Shown here: in pieces, positions 43,710 to 52,676 of the stretch
How positions within the stretch are numbered: the first letter of the stretch is position 1
Layout of the letters: each line of letters opens with the position of its first letter
DNA from: Chryseobacterium nakagawai
GTDB taxonomy: Bacteria; Bacteroidota; Bacteroidia; Flavobacteriales; Weeksellaceae
Length of the DNA stretch: 64,000 nucleotides
Direction: 5' to 3'
NCBI RefSeq assembly: GCF_900637665.1
Contig: NZ_LR134386.1
Span: 4,580,501-4,644,500, forward strand
Made by a program: the position numbers and the translations under genes
The notes under the pieces: generated by a model
What the model was told of the DNA's origin: nothing
Seen by the model: only the letters and a program-made list of their open reading frames with translations
Databases searched by the model: none

Positions 43710-45335
43710 ATGCCTTTATCATACGTTTATGGAGCATCTGATGTTCCATTATTAGGACAGACCATTGGAGGAAATCTTAAAAGTACTGTCGAAAAATTCC
43801 CTAAGCAAGAAGCTCTTGTCTGTATTCATCAGGGTTACAGAGCTACTTATCAAGAATTCTACAATCAAACAACCGCTATTGCCAAAGCATTGATATTTTT
43901 AGGTGCTAAAACCGGTGACAGAATAGGAATCTGGGCCTCTAACCGCTATGAATGGGTACTTTTGCAGTACGCCACTGCCAGAATCGGAACCATTTTAGTC
44001 AATATTAATCCTGCTTACAGAACCCATGAACTTACTTACGTGCTCAATCAGTCGGAAGTTCGTTTTATCTTTTCTTCCTTAAGCTTTAAAAGCAGCAACT
44101 ATAAAGAAATGGTTGAATATGCCAAGGAAGTTTGCCCCACTTTAGAACATGAAATTTTCTTTGATGATAACTGGGAAGCCTTCGTCAATAATGGGCAGGA
44201 GATCTCTGATGAAGTTCTTCATAGTTTTGAAGAACATGTTCAGTTTGATGACCCTGTTAATATTCAATATACCTCAGGAACAACCGGATTTCCAAAAGGA
44301 GTTACTCTTTCCCACCATAACATTTTAAATAACGGATATTTTATTGGTAACCGGTTAAAATATACAGAAAAAGACCGCGTATGCATTCCTGTTCCGTTTT
44401 ACCACTGTTTCGGTATGGTAATCGGAAATATATGCTGTACGGCTCACGGTGCCTGCATGGTAATTCCTAATGACAGCTTTGATCCCGATATTACATTAAA
44501 GACCGTTTCGGATGAAAAATGTACATCCCTATATGGTGTCCCCACTATGTTTATTGCGGAACTTGCGGTGAAAAATTTTGATTCTTATGATTTTTCAAGT
44601 TTAAGAACCGGTGTCATGGCAGGTTCTGTATGTCCACCGGAAATCATGAAGAAAGTGGAAAGCCTTATGAATATCAGAGAAATGAGTATCTGCTATGGAA
44701 TGACAGAAACTTCTCCAGTATCTACGCAAACCTTAATTGGGACTTCGCTGGAAAAACAGGTCAGTACAGTAGGAACCGTTCAGGATCATCTTGAAATAAA
44801 AATCATTGATGAAAGTGGAAAAATTCTGAAACGCGGCGAACATGGCGAGCTTTGTACAAGAGGCTACTCTGTTATGCTGAAATACTGGAATGATCCTGAA
44901 AATACAAAAAAGGTATTAGATGATGCACGATGGATGCATACCGGTGACATGGCTGTTATGGATAAAGATGGATATATTACTATTTCTGGAAGAATTAAAG
45001 ATCTTATCATCCGGGGTGGAGAAAATATTTCACCTAAAGAAATAGAAGACTTCCTGTATACTTACACTCATATTCTGGATGTTCAGATCATTGGAGTTCC
45101 GAGTGAAAGGTTGGGCGAAGAAGTGATGGCCTGGATAAAAGTAAGAAAAGGCTTTACAATTACAGAACAAGAGCTATTAGAATATTGTAAAGGAAAAATT
45201 GCTCATTATAAAGTTCCGAAATACTGGAAATTTGTAGATGAATTCCCAATGACTATTTCCGGAAAGATAAGAAAAGTGGAGATGAGAGAGATTTCCATGA
45301 AAGAATTAGGATTGGACAGTCTAAAAGAAATTTAG
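43710..45335 (+). CDS. AMP-binding fatty-acid--CoA ligase
   Basis: An adenylating enzyme of 541 residues that activates a carboxylic acid as acyl-AMP and then acyl-CoA. The ATP loop YTSGTTGFPKGVTLSHHN is at about 191-208. CYGMTETSPV follows, then MHTGDMAVMDKDGY and GRIKDLIIRGGENISP, and the late catalytic Lys is in TISGKIRKVEM. The form is that of medium- to long-chain acyl-CoA synthetases, but the chain length cannot be fixed. It begins 60 nt after the membrane-protein gene, so co-transcription is possible. Confidence 0.92.
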   Translation: MPLSYVYGASDVPLLGQTIGGNLKSTVEKFPKQEALVCIHQGYRATYQEFYNQTTAIAKALIFLGAKTGDRIGIWASNRYEWVLLQYATARIGTILVNINPAYRTHELTYVLNQSEVRFIFSSLSFKSSNYKEMVEYAKEVCPTLEHEIFFDDNWEAFVNNGQEISDEVLHSFEEHVQFDDPVNIQYTSGTTGFPKGVTLSHHNILNNGYFIGNRLKYTEKDRVCIPVPFYHCFGMVIGNICCTAHGACMVIPNDSFDPDITLKTVSDEKCTSLYGVPTMFIAELAVKNFDSYDFSSLRTGVMAGSVCPPEIMKKVESLMNIREMSICYGMTETSPVSTQTLIGTSLEKQVSTVGTVQDHLEIKIIDESGKILKRGEHGELCTRGYSVMLKYWNDPENTKKVLDDARWMHTGDMAVMDKDGYITISGRIKDLIIRGGENISPKEIEDFLYTYTHILDVQIIGVPSERLGEEVMAWIKVRKGFTITEQELLEYCKGKIAHYKVPKYWKFVDEFPMTISGKIRKVEMREISMKELGLDSLKEI

Positions 45336-45433
45336 CACTATTAACTTATTAATTTACAATACAATTACAAAAAATAATTATGTATATTAAAGCTAATAAC
45401 ATCTAATCAATAACAACAAATCTAAAAACAACT

Positions 45434-45598
45434 ATGAAAAACCTAAAAAAATTACAAAGAAATGAGTTGAAAAGTGTAACAGGAGGAGAAATTTGCTTCT
45501 GTCTGGTTAGTCCGGATGCCTGCTTTGAATTAAATGATAATAATGAAGGAAAACATTATTCTTTTAACTGTTGCACAATGACATGTAAACAGGACTAA
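45434..45598 (+). CDS. Double-glycine leader peptide with six-Cys core (bacteriocin-like)
   Basis: An ORF of 54 residues found by reading the sequence by eye. The leader MKNLKKLQRNELKSVTGG has the helical LKxLxRNELKxVxGG form of Bacteroidota GG-leaders, with cleavage predicted after G18. The 36-residue core has six Cys (21, 23, 30, 46, 47, 51), including CFC and CC, and acidic and Asn residues. Such leaders are cut and exported by peptidase-containing ABC transporters; none is in the window, and no modification enzyme is adjacent. It has its own terminator. It could be a bacteriocin, signal or other secreted peptide; function is unproven. Confidence 0.75.
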   Translation: MKNLKKLQRNELKSVTGGEICFCLVSPDACFELNDNNEGKHYSFNCCTMTCKQD

Positions 45599-45605
45599 AA
45601 TCAAT

Positions 45606-45639
45606 AAAAAAAGCATTTCAAATTGAAATGCTTTTTTTT
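45606..45639. terminator. Bidirectional terminator between the peptide gene and rpoN
   Basis: A 7-bp GCATTTC / GAAATGC stem (45613-45619 with 45625-45631, 5-nt loop) is flanked by a run of seven A and eight T, giving T-runs on both strands. It serves the plus-strand peptide gene and the minus-strand rpoN. Confidence 0.85.
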
Positions 45640-45641
45640 AT

Positions 45642-47105
45642 TTAAAGTTCTTTTCTTAATCTGGCAACAGGAATATTAAGCTGTTCACGATATTTTGCAA
45701 TCGTTCTTCTGGCAATATTATAACCTTGCTCTTTTAAGATCACTACCAAAGCATCATCTGTCAATGGTTTTCTCTTATTTTCTTTGCTGATCACTTCCTG
45801 AAGGTGGGTTTTGATCTCTTTAGTAGAAACCTCTTCACCATCGTCATTGGTTAAACTGTCTGAGAATAGATCTTTAAGATAAACAATTCCATTGGGGGTA
45901 TCTGCATATTTACTTTTTACCACTCTGGAAATGGTAGAAATATCAAATCCGGTAATATCTGCCACATCTTTTAAGATCATTGGCTTCAAAGACTTCTCAT
46001 CACCCGTGATAAAATAATCTTTCTGGAACTTAACAATAGCAGTAATGGTCTGTAATAAAGTATTCTGACGCTGATTAATTGCATCAATATACCATTTGGC
46101 AGCATCTAATTTTTGTTTGATAAATAAAGCAGCCTGCTTATGTTCAGAAGAGTTCTTATCGTGTGAATACGTCGTAAGAATATCTTTATATTCTTCAGAA
46201 ACTCTTAAAGTAGGCGCATTTTTACTGTTGAGCATAGGAATTACCAGCCCATCTTTCACCTGAATTACAAAATCCGGAATAATTTCCTGATTGATGGTAA
46301 TTGTTTGGGTATCAAAGTTTCCTCCAACTTTTGGGGACAGTTTTGAAATTTCTTCCAATGCATCTTTCAGATCTTCTTCCTCAATATCATATTTTTGGAT
46401 AATCTTATTATAATGCTTATTCGTTAAAGCATCAAACTGGTATCTCAGGATATTGGCTGCTAAAGAAACGGCTTTATCAGAACTTACTTTCTTTTCGATC
46501 TGTAATAATAAACATTCCTGAAGGCCTCTTGCTCCTACTCCTGGCGGATCCAGCTTCTGAACATAATTTTCAAGGATGTCATCCACTCTTTCTTTAGTCG
46601 TATAAATTCCTTGTGAGAAAGCAAGATCATCTACGATAGATTTGATCTCTCTTCTCAAATATCCATCTGTATCAAGGTTACCGATCAGGTATTCTGCAAT
46701 CTTCAGATCTTCTTCACTGATATTAACCAGGTGAATCTGTTCTCTCAAATAATCATATAATGACTGTCCTTCAGTTAAAAGACTTTCATTATCAAATTCT
46801 TCATCATCCGGAGAGTAGTTGCTGGACGCGGTTTTATAGTTTGGTTCGTCGTCATAAAGATATTCATTAACGTCGAAATCTGTTTCAATACTTTCTGTAC
46901 CCTCATCCTGATACGCATCTTCCAGGGAAGAATAATCATCTTCCTTAGAATCCTCCTTTACAATTTCCAAAGCAGGGTTTTCTTCTAACTCTCTCTCCAA
47001 CTCCTCTTCAAATTCAAGAGTATGAAGCTGAATAAGCTTCATTAACTGGATCTGCTGAGGAGCCAGCTTTTGTCCTAATTTGAGTTGTAAGTGTTGTTTA
47101 AGCAT
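45642..47105 (-). CDS. rpoN: RNA polymerase sigma-54 factor
   Basis: Directs RNA polymerase to -24/-12 promoters that need AAA+ activators; 487 residues. The Gln-rich region I is at the N-terminus (LKQHLQLKLGQKLAPQQIQLMKL is split here as residues 2-24). An acidic region II follows (about 45-110, many Asp/Glu). The core-binding domain (IAEYLIGNLDTDGYL) and the HTH come next, and the RpoN box ARRTIAKYRE is at 465-474. Length is normal. A gap of 159 nt separates it from asnS, and each has its own terminator. Confidence 0.97.
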   Translation of the reverse strand: MLKQHLQLKLGQKLAPQQIQLMKLIQLHTLEFEEELERELEENPALEIVKEDSKEDDYSSLEDAYQDEGTESIETDFDVNEYLYDDEPNYKTASSNYSPDDEEFDNESLLTEGQSLYDYLREQIHLVNISEEDLKIAEYLIGNLDTDGYLRREIKSIVDDLAFSQGIYTTKERVDDILENYVQKLDPPGVGARGLQECLLLQIEKKVSSDKAVSLAANILRYQFDALTNKHYNKIIQKYDIEEEDLKDALEEISKLSPKVGGNFDTQTITINQEIIPDFVIQVKDGLVIPMLNSKNAPTLRVSEEYKDILTTYSHDKNSSEHKQAALFIKQKLDAAKWYIDAINQRQNTLLQTITAIVKFQKDYFITGDEKSLKPMILKDVADITGFDISTISRVVKSKYADTPNGIVYLKDLFSDSLTNDDGEEVSTKEIKTHLQEVISKENKRKPLTDDALVVILKEQGYNIARRTIAKYREQLNIPVARLRKEL

Positions 47106-47222
47106 ATTAATATTGGCGTTTTAACATAACATATTCTACGAATTTAATAAATTTATTTGATAAAAAATACATTTAGCATGATTTTTGCTTTATACTTTTT
47201 ATATAATAAACTATTGAAAAAT

Positions 47223-47258
47223 AAAAAAAGCCTTATCTTGATGATTAAGGCTTTTTTT
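47223..47258 (-). terminator. Rho-independent terminator after asnS
   Basis: A 13-bp stem with GCCTTA / TAAGGC at its core (47223-47235 with 47246-47258, 10-nt loop) and A7/T7 flanks. It ends 7 nt from the asnS stop, so its T-run is on the minus strand. Confidence 0.85.
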
Positions 47259-47264
47259 ATAACT

Positions 47265-48713
47265 CTAAAATTCAGCGCTTTTCGGCGTCCTTGGGAAAGG
47301 AATTACGTCTCTGATATTCGTCATTCCTGTTACAAAAAGAACTAACCTTTCTAATCCTAAACCGAAACCTGCATGTGGTACAGAACCGAATTTTCTAGTA
47401 TCTAAATACCACCAAAGTTCGTGTTCATCTACATGCATATCTGCCATTTTCTGTTTTAAAACGTCTAATCTTGCTTCTCTTTCAGATCCACCGATGATTT
47501 CACCGATACCTGGGAAAAGAACATCCATTGCAGCAACGGTTTTGTTGTCTTCGTTCAGCTTCATATAGAAAGCCTTGATTTCTTTCGGATAATCGAATAA
47601 TACAACCGGGCATTCAAAATGTTTTTCAACCAAAAATCTTTCGTGCTCAGACTGAAGATCTGTCCCCCAGCTTTCAACAGGGTAGGTAAATTTTCCTTTT
47701 TTGTTCTCCTTTGAGTTCATTAAAATCTCGATAGCCTCTGTATAGCTTACACGCTTAAAACGTTTAGCAATTACATTTTCAAGCTTCTCAATAAGACCTT
47801 CTTTTGCTCTTTCTTTTTCCGGCTTTGTCTTTTGTTCTTCGGCAAAACGGTTATCTAAAAACTCAAGATCGTCTTTACAGTGATCCAATACATACTGGAT
47901 TACATATTTTAAGAAATCCTCTGCAAGATCAATATTATCTTCAAGGTTATTGAAAGCAACTTCCGGCTCAATCATCCAGAACTCGGCAAGGTGTCTTGTT
48001 GTATTTGAATTCTCTGCACGGAAAGTAGGTCCGAAAGTATAAATTCTTCCTAATCCCATTGCTGCTGTTTCCCCTTCAAGCTGTCCTGAAACTGTAAGGT
48101 TTGTTTTTTTTCCGAAGAAATCCTGTGCGAAATCAATATCTCCCTCTTCAGTTCTTGGCATATTGTTCAGGTCGAAGTTGGTAACTCCGAACATTTCTCC
48201 CGCTCCTTCAGCATCGGCTCCTGTAATAACCGGAGTATTGATATAGAAAAACTGGTTTTGGTTGAAGAATGAGTGAACAGCAAAACTTACTGCATGGCGC
48301 ACTCTGAAAACAGCTCCAAACAAGTTGGTTCTGAATCTTAAATGTGCCTGCTCACGTAGCTTTTCTAAACTATGCTTTTTAGGCTGAAGAATTGTACTTT
48401 GAAGTTCTTCTGTAAAGTTATCTCCTAACACAATAATCTTTTTAGCAACAATTTCAACAGATTGTCCTGCTCCCTGGCTTTCCACTACTTCACCTACTAC
48501 TTTAAGAGAAGAAGCTGTGCTAATATTCTTGATGATCTCTTCATCAAAATTTTCGAAATCAACAACTATCTGCAAATTATTAATCGTAGAACCATCATTA
48601 AGTGCAATAAAGCGATTAGCACGGAATGATCTTACCCATCCGTAAACTGTAATGTCATGATGTAATACTTTCTTGTAATCCTTTAGGATTTCTTTGATCG
48701 TTTGCTTTTTCAT
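47265..48713 (-). CDS. asnS: Asparagine--tRNA ligase
   Basis: Class II synthetase charging tRNA-Asn, 482 residues. An N-terminal OB-fold anticodon domain ([20 protein letters not shown] at about 20-39) precedes the catalytic domain: motif 2 ([24 protein letters not shown] is near 228-251) and the motif 3 region [15 protein letters not shown] near the end. The [11 protein letters not shown] form fits AsnRS rather than AspRS. Full length. The C-terminus RTPKSAEF is typical. Confidence 0.97.
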   Translation of the reverse strand: MKKQTIKEILKDYKKVLHHDITVYGWVRSFRANRFIALNDGSTINNLQIVVDFENFDEEIIKNISTASSLKVVGEVVESQGAGQSVEIVAKKIIVLGDNFTEELQSTILQPKKHSLEKLREQAHLRFRTNLFGAVFRVRHAVSFAVHSFFNQNQFFYINTPVITGADAEGAGEMFGVTNFDLNNMPRTEEGDIDFAQDFFGKKTNLTVSGQLEGETAAMGLGRIYTFGPTFRAENSNTTRHLAEFWMIEPEVAFNNLEDNIDLAEDFLKYVIQYVLDHCKDDLEFLDNRFAEEQKTKPEKERAKEGLIEKLENVIAKRFKRVSYTEAIEILMNSKENKKGKFTYPVESWGTDLQSEHERFLVEKHFECPVVLFDYPKEIKAFYMKLNEDNKTVAAMDVLFPGIGEIIGGSEREARLDVLKQKMADMHVDEHELWWYLDTRKFGSVPHAGFGLGLERLVLFVTGMTNIRDVIPFPRTPKSAEF

Positions 48714-48751
48714 TTGTTGATAATAAATTTTTGTCTAAAAATTAATGGTTG

Positions 48752-48759
48752 CAAAGTTA
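48752..48759 (-). promoter_or_regulatory. -7-like box downstream of asnS start region
   Basis: TAACTTTG on the minus strand, 39 nt before the asnS ATG, fits TAnnTTTG. No TTG at 17-23 nt upstream, and it sits next to the terminator of the preceding gene. Confidence 0.4.
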
Positions 48760-48760
48760 C

Positions 48761-48792
48761 AAAAAAACGGCGCAACTTGATGATTGCGCCGT
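48761..48792 (-). terminator. Rho-independent terminator after the CDP-alcohol phosphotransferase gene
   Basis: A 9-bp stem ACGGCGCAA / TTGCGCCGT (48792-48784 with 48775-48767, 8-nt loop) is followed on the minus strand by seven T residues, 33 nt after the gene stop. Confidence 0.85.
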
Positions 48793-48824
48793 CTTTAAAA
48801 ATCATTTATCAATTATTTAATGCT

Positions 48825-49424
48825 TCAGTTGAAGAAAATGCTCTTTTTTCTTTCCTTTCCTTTCCTGATTTTCAGGGCATGATAACAACTGGGAACATCA
48901 TATTGCCACTGGGGAAGGAACATAATAATCAGAATAACATCTATATGAGAAATCAATCCTAAGATTACTGCCAGATCAAAGGTCCAGCCTGCTTTCTGAA
49001 AGGCTATCAGATAGGTAAAGGCTAACAAAAGGCTTAATCCCCACATTTTAGCCAAAATAGCATGAGTACAAGTTTCCTTTCCAAATTTCCAGATACTTAT
49101 AATATAACACAATGCTTCCATAATAAAAATCAAAAGAATACTTTTCCATTCATTAATAATCAGATCCGGGTTTAGGAAATAAGAAGCAAATCCCAATGAA
49201 AGCCAGAAAACAAGATCGGTCTGACTGTCCATTCGTCTTAATTTTTCTGAAGAAATACCGGTTTTACGGGCAATAATTCCATCAAAAATATCAGTAAACA
49301 ATCCAAAATACATTAGAATCAGAATAGGTTGACGAGCGGATTCTCCTACATAATATCCCAGATACAGAATCACAAAGGCTGTCATAAAACGGGACAAGAT
49401 CAATAGATAAGGTATATTTTTCAT
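48825..49424 (-). CDS. CDP-alcohol phosphatidyltransferase family protein
   Basis: A 199-residue inner-membrane protein with about six TM helices. The family motif DxxDGxxAR...D...D is present (DIFDGIIARKTGISS, then MDSQTD) with all four Asp residues. The Gly that normally precedes the third Asp by four residues is Leu here (EKLRRMD). Such enzymes transfer a phosphatidyl or related group from a CDP-alcohol to an alcohol such as glycerophosphate or inositol. The acceptor is unknown. It follows the two repeat-protein genes with an 11-nt gap and is probably in their operon. Confidence 0.82.
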   Translation of the reverse strand: MKNIPYLLILSRFMTAFVILYLGYYVGESARQPILILMYFGLFTDIFDGIIARKTGISSEKLRRMDSQTDLVFWLSLGFASYFLNPDLIINEWKSILLIFIMEALCYIISIWKFGKETCTHAILAKMWGLSLLLAFTYLIAFQKAGWTFDLAVILGLISHIDVILIIMFLPQWQYDVPSCYHALKIRKGKERKKSIFFN

Positions 49425-49435
49425 GACGATTATTT

Positions 49436-50098
49436 TTAAAAATTAATAAAGGGCAAACTTCTCCTATCATTTTTGTTCCATATTCCAATCTGCAGCCCTT
49501 TCATTTTTTTAGATTTGTTAATAATACCTATTTGAACTCCTTTCATTTCATTTGAATAATTATGAATTCCTATCTGCAGTCCTTGCATTTTCTCCGAAGT
49601 ATTAAAAGCTGATACACTTAAACCCCTCATGGTGGCCAGATCATTTCCCATTACAGAAATTAAAACTCCATTCCCTTGGTCTAAAGAATTTGCCCATCCA
49701 GCTACTGAAATTCCGCTTACTTTTTTCCCATAATTATAAAGAGAAACGGATGTTCCGTGATGAATTACTTTTTTCCCATATCCCGCAGTAGAAACTGTAA
49801 GTCCGTTTACAATGAGAAGAGTCCCATCATCTCTTTGTTTAGCTGGATCAGTAAACATCCACATTAGAATTCCTAACGGGTTAGGTTCTAGATTTAAACC
49901 ATTGATTTTCTGAGTTTGTCCTGCGTGGTTTTCGAATAAGCTTCCTCCCAACCCTATAGCTATCCCATTTACTTCTTTTATTTTTGCGCTCAAAGGGGTC
50001 AGGGAAATTATTTTACTTTTTACTGCTGTCAGTGAGTCCTGTGCATATATTGCTTTTTGTAATAAAAAGAAGCAGATCACTAAAATTTTTGTTTTCAT
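49436..50098 (-). CDS. Secreted GLQIG-repeat protein, copy 2
   Basis: A 220-residue protein with a signal peptide (about 1-19, ends IYAQ). The mature part has GLGGSLFENHAGQ and a run of about 18-residue repeats ending in GLQIGIHNYS, GVQIGIINKS and GLQIGIWNKN (about 155-210). It ends RRSLPFINF, a terminal aromatic residue as in outer-membrane proteins. Such G-x-Q-I-G-x-x-N repeats would form a beta-solenoid or barrel strands and recall the LA_2272-type surface-repeat proteins. No enzyme motif. It overlaps the next gene by 4 nt (ATGA type) and is clearly a paralogue of it. Confidence 0.75.
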   Translation of the reverse strand: MKTKILVICFFLLQKAIYAQDSLTAVKSKIISLTPLSAKIKEVNGIAIGLGGSLFENHAGQTQKINGLNLEPNPLGILMWMFTDPAKQRDDGTLLIVNGLTVSTAGYGKKVIHHGTSVSLYNYGKKVSGISVAGWANSLDQGNGVLISVMGNDLATMRGLSVSAFNTSEKMQGLQIGIHNYSNEMKGVQIGIINKSKKMKGLQIGIWNKNDRRSLPFINF

Positions 50099-50742
50099 AA
50101 GTTTTTATTTTCTTGTTTCTTAAAATTCCAGTTAATAAAGGGTAACTTTCGTTTTCCATTTTCATTCCACGCCCCAATCTGGAGCCCACGGAAATCTTTG
50201 CAGCTGTTATAAAGACCGATCTGAAGACCGCGGCATTTCTGTCCCACATTAGCCAATGGTGCCACAGAAACTCCTTTTATTTCATGATGAAAATTAAGAA
50301 TGGGAGAAACAGCTATTCCATTTGTTACGGCATAAGTATTGATATTACTTGAAATATTAATCTCCAAACCATTGGTTACTGTAGGTTCCATATTGATCAA
50401 TGACAACTGAACTCCATTAATTTTATTCATTTTATTTTCTGGAATAACACCATAATCATTGTTCAGACTCCATCGGTCTGCGCTGGGTAAATACACAACG
50501 AGTAATGCAGGAAAAAATAACCCTAATGGATTAAAACCCATTCCCAATCCATTTACTTTTTTAGGAGTAAATCCATCTTCCTGATCAAAGTATTTAAGCA
50601 AAACTCCATTGATATTTCTGGTATTTTTCGAAGGTGAAAATCCAATAACTTTATGTTTTAAAGAATCTACTCTTATTGTGTCTGAAGCATAGCACAGACT
50701 GTTGAATAAAAGCATTGTTATTAAAAAAAATTGTGCTTTCAT
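50095..50742 (-). CDS. Secreted GLQIG-repeat protein, copy 1
   Basis: A 215-residue paralogue of copy 2: signal peptide (about 1-20, LCYAS), NGLGMGFNPLGLFFPA, then repeats GLEINISSNI, GIAVSPILNF, GVSVAPLANV, GLQIGLYNSC and GLQIGAWNEN, and a KRKLPFINWNF end followed by a short tail. Two Cys occur in the repeat part. The pair has the same N-terminal N-G-(I/V)-x-(I/L) start and the same C-terminal LPFIN motif, so they may assemble together. First gene of a three-gene operon with the CDP-alcohol enzyme, divergent from an HTH/AraC pair. Confidence 0.75.
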   Translation of the reverse strand: MKAQFFLITMLLFNSLCYASDTIRVDSLKHKVIGFSPSKNTRNINGVLLKYFDQEDGFTPKKVNGLGMGFNPLGLFFPALLVVYLPSADRWSLNNDYGVIPENKMNKINGVQLSLINMEPTVTNGLEINISSNINTYAVTNGIAVSPILNFHHEIKGVSVAPLANVGQKCRGLQIGLYNSCKDFRGLQIGAWNENGKRKLPFINWNFKKQENKNL

Positions 50743-50828
50743 AGCTTATGATTTTAAAATTATATTTCAAAATTATCAGCCGAAAGCCCAGGAATGAATG
50801 TGAAAAAAAATTAAAAAATTCATCCTAT

Positions 50829-50843
50829 TTGTGAAAATCGCAA
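50829..50843. promoter_or_regulatory. Operator-like dyad, distal copy
   Basis: TTGTGAAAATCGCAA: a TTGTGA-N3-TCACAA dyad with one mismatch, 70 bp from the proximal copy and between the divergent repeat-protein and HTH genes. Confidence 0.5.
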
Positions 50844-50898
50844 AACATAAGGATAAGATGTTATCAAAAAGGCTTTTTACTCTCAAAAAATATTACAT

Positions 50899-50913
50899 TT
50901 GTGAAAATCACAA
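50899..50913. promoter_or_regulatory. Operator-like dyad overlapping promoter and start of the HTH gene
   Basis: TTGTGAAAATCACAA: perfect 6-bp arms with a 3-nt spacer. It ends 3 nt before the ATG at 50917 and overlaps a TACATTTG -7 box (50894-50901), as expected for a repressor site. The matching distal copy is at 50829. Confidence 0.55.
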
Positions 50914-50916
50914 GCC

Positions 50917-51846
50917 ATGCATCAGGAAGCTTTATTAAAGGAAATCCGAAGAAAGATAGGTGACACATCGTTGAATGATGAGATTGCTAATATTCTTAAT
51001 ATCAGCTATGATGCTGCCCATCGGCGGACTTCACTGAAGGCCAAATTCAGTTTTGAGGAAGCCCTTGAACTCGCCAAGTATTACCAGATATCATTAGATC
51101 AGTTCCTAGGAACAGATAATCAATTGGTGGTTCAGAGAACACAGCCGGTAAGGACTACTGATGATCTTTTAAATTATTTTGAAAATTCTCTTAAGATTCT
51201 GAATGTTTTTCAAGATGTCACCAACTCAAAGGTTTATTATTCCGCCAAGGATATTCCGTTCTTCTACACAATTTCAGATTCTGTTTTATCTCGTTTTAAG
51301 TTTTATGTATGGATGAACTTATTGAATCAGGATAAGTTTTTAAGTCCTTTTCAGGATTTTAATATGCAATATCATTCCGTAAAAAATGAAATGCTAAGAG
51401 ATTTATATGATAAACAGAATGTAACGGAGATCTGGAATGACACAACAATAATGAGTGCATTAAGGCAAATCAAATTTTATTCTGAAATGAAGTTACTGAA
51501 TAACAATGATATTGAATTGATTCTTGAAGATCTTAAAAACCTGTTGATGAAACTGGAAAATAAAACGCTGGAAAAATCTAATTTTCAGATTTACATCAAT
51601 GATCTGGTGATTTTAAACAACAGTATTTTATTTAAAAACGAACAGCAATGTTCCTTTTTTATTCCGTTCAGTATGTTCGGATATATGATGACGAATGATG
51701 CAATAACCTGTGAAGATTCATTGAGCTATTTCGAACATCAGATCAAGAATTCAAGATCACTGAATGAATCCGGAAACCGGGAAAGGAAAATGTTCTTTAA
51801 TACAATGTACGAACAGATTGATCAATTAAAACAAAATATATCATGA
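50917..51846 (+). CDS. HTH regulator (XRE-like N-terminus)
   Basis: A 309-residue cytoplasmic protein. The N-terminal 60 residues are an XRE-type HTH (EIRRKIGDTSLNDEIANILNISYDAAHRRTSLKAKFSFEEALEL is split over 9-52), in which ISYDAAHRR would be the recognition helix. The rest (about 90-300) is alpha-helical, of no family I recognise, and may bind a ligand. The start is fixed by the -7 box about 20 nt upstream. It overlaps the AraC gene by 4 nt (ATGA), so the two are made together. A dyad over its own promoter suggests autoregulation. Confidence 0.75.
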   Translation: MHQEALLKEIRRKIGDTSLNDEIANILNISYDAAHRRTSLKAKFSFEEALELAKYYQISLDQFLGTDNQLVVQRTQPVRTTDDLLNYFENSLKILNVFQDVTNSKVYYSAKDIPFFYTISDSVLSRFKFYVWMNLLNQDKFLSPFQDFNMQYHSVKNEMLRDLYDKQNVTEIWNDTTIMSALRQIKFYSEMKLLNNNDIELILEDLKNLLMKLENKTLEKSNFQIYINDLVILNNSILFKNEQQCSFFIPFSMFGYMMTNDAITCEDSLSYFEHQIKNSRSLNESGNRERKMFFNTMYEQIDQLKQNIS

Positions 51847-52649
51847 ACACTCTTCGTAGCGGAGAATATTTCGGAGAAACCAATCAAATAGTCAATCTAG
51901 AAGGATTCACTATCACAGATACGGAATATACCCATTCTTATGTAGACTGGCATTATCACGAAAATGCTTACTTTACTTTTCTCCTGCAGGGTAATATGAC
52001 AGAAGGAAACAAAAAAGAAACTTACGGATGCTCAGCCGGAACACTATTGTATCATCATTGGGAAGATCCGCATTATAATATTAAACCGGATGTTTTTACC
52101 AGAGGCTTCCACATAGAATTCACTCAAAATTGGTTTGAACAGTTTGATGTTCAAAAAAACAAAGTTGAAGGCAGTTTCAATATAAAAAATCCAGCGTTCA
52201 AATTATTGATATATCAGGTTTTTAAAGAAATAAAAACCAATGATACATCTCTCGAAATCGCAGTCAATCAGCTATTACTGAATCTTTTCAGCCAATTAAC
52301 CCATGAGAAGGAAATCAAAGAAGCAAAACCACTTTGGGTGGGCCAAATTAATGAAATCTTACATGAAAACGCTGCTGAGACCCTGAGCCTCACCGAACTT
52401 TCTAAAACATTGAATATCCACCCTATCCATTTAAGCAGAGATTTTCATAAATATTTCCATTGCAATCTGGGAGAATACCTCCGAAAATTAAAGATTAATA
52501 AATCAATGGAACTTCTCAATTCGTCTTTTTCATTAACGGATATTGCTATGGAGTGCGGTTTTTCAGATCAAAGTCATTTTATCCGGTGTTTCAAAGAAAA
52601 TATAGGAATTACTCCCTTGAAATACAGGAATCTCCTGAAAGTTCATTAA
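51843..52649 (+). CDS. AraC-family transcriptional regulator
   Basis: A 268-residue regulator. An N-terminal cupin-like sensing domain (about 20-110; WHYHENAYFTFLLQG carries two His) precedes the C-terminal AraC double HTH (about 170-268): LSLTELSKTLNIHPIHLSRDFHKYF, then FSLTDIAMECGFSDQSHFIRCFKENIGITPLKY, each quoted here in part. It overlaps the HTH gene upstream and lies 120 nt before an SDR gene whose promoter has an AraC-like direct repeat. It is therefore a candidate activator of that gene. The effector is unknown. Confidence 0.88.
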   Translation: MNTLRSGEYFGETNQIVNLEGFTITDTEYTHSYVDWHYHENAYFTFLLQGNMTEGNKKETYGCSAGTLLYHHWEDPHYNIKPDVFTRGFHIEFTQNWFEQFDVQKNKVEGSFNIKNPAFKLLIYQVFKEIKTNDTSLEIAVNQLLLNLFSQLTHEKEIKEAKPLWVGQINEILHENAAETLSLTELSKTLNIHPIHLSRDFHKYFHCNLGEYLRKLKINKSMELLNSSFSLTDIAMECGFSDQSHFIRCFKENIGITPLKYRNLLKVH

Positions 52650-52676
52650 AATCTTTTCGAATACAATCGCCATTCA

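Noticed and set aside
49291..49488. 65-residue minus-strand ORF across the CDP-alcohol gene start
   Set aside because: It overlaps two well-supported genes in a different frame and has no family pattern.
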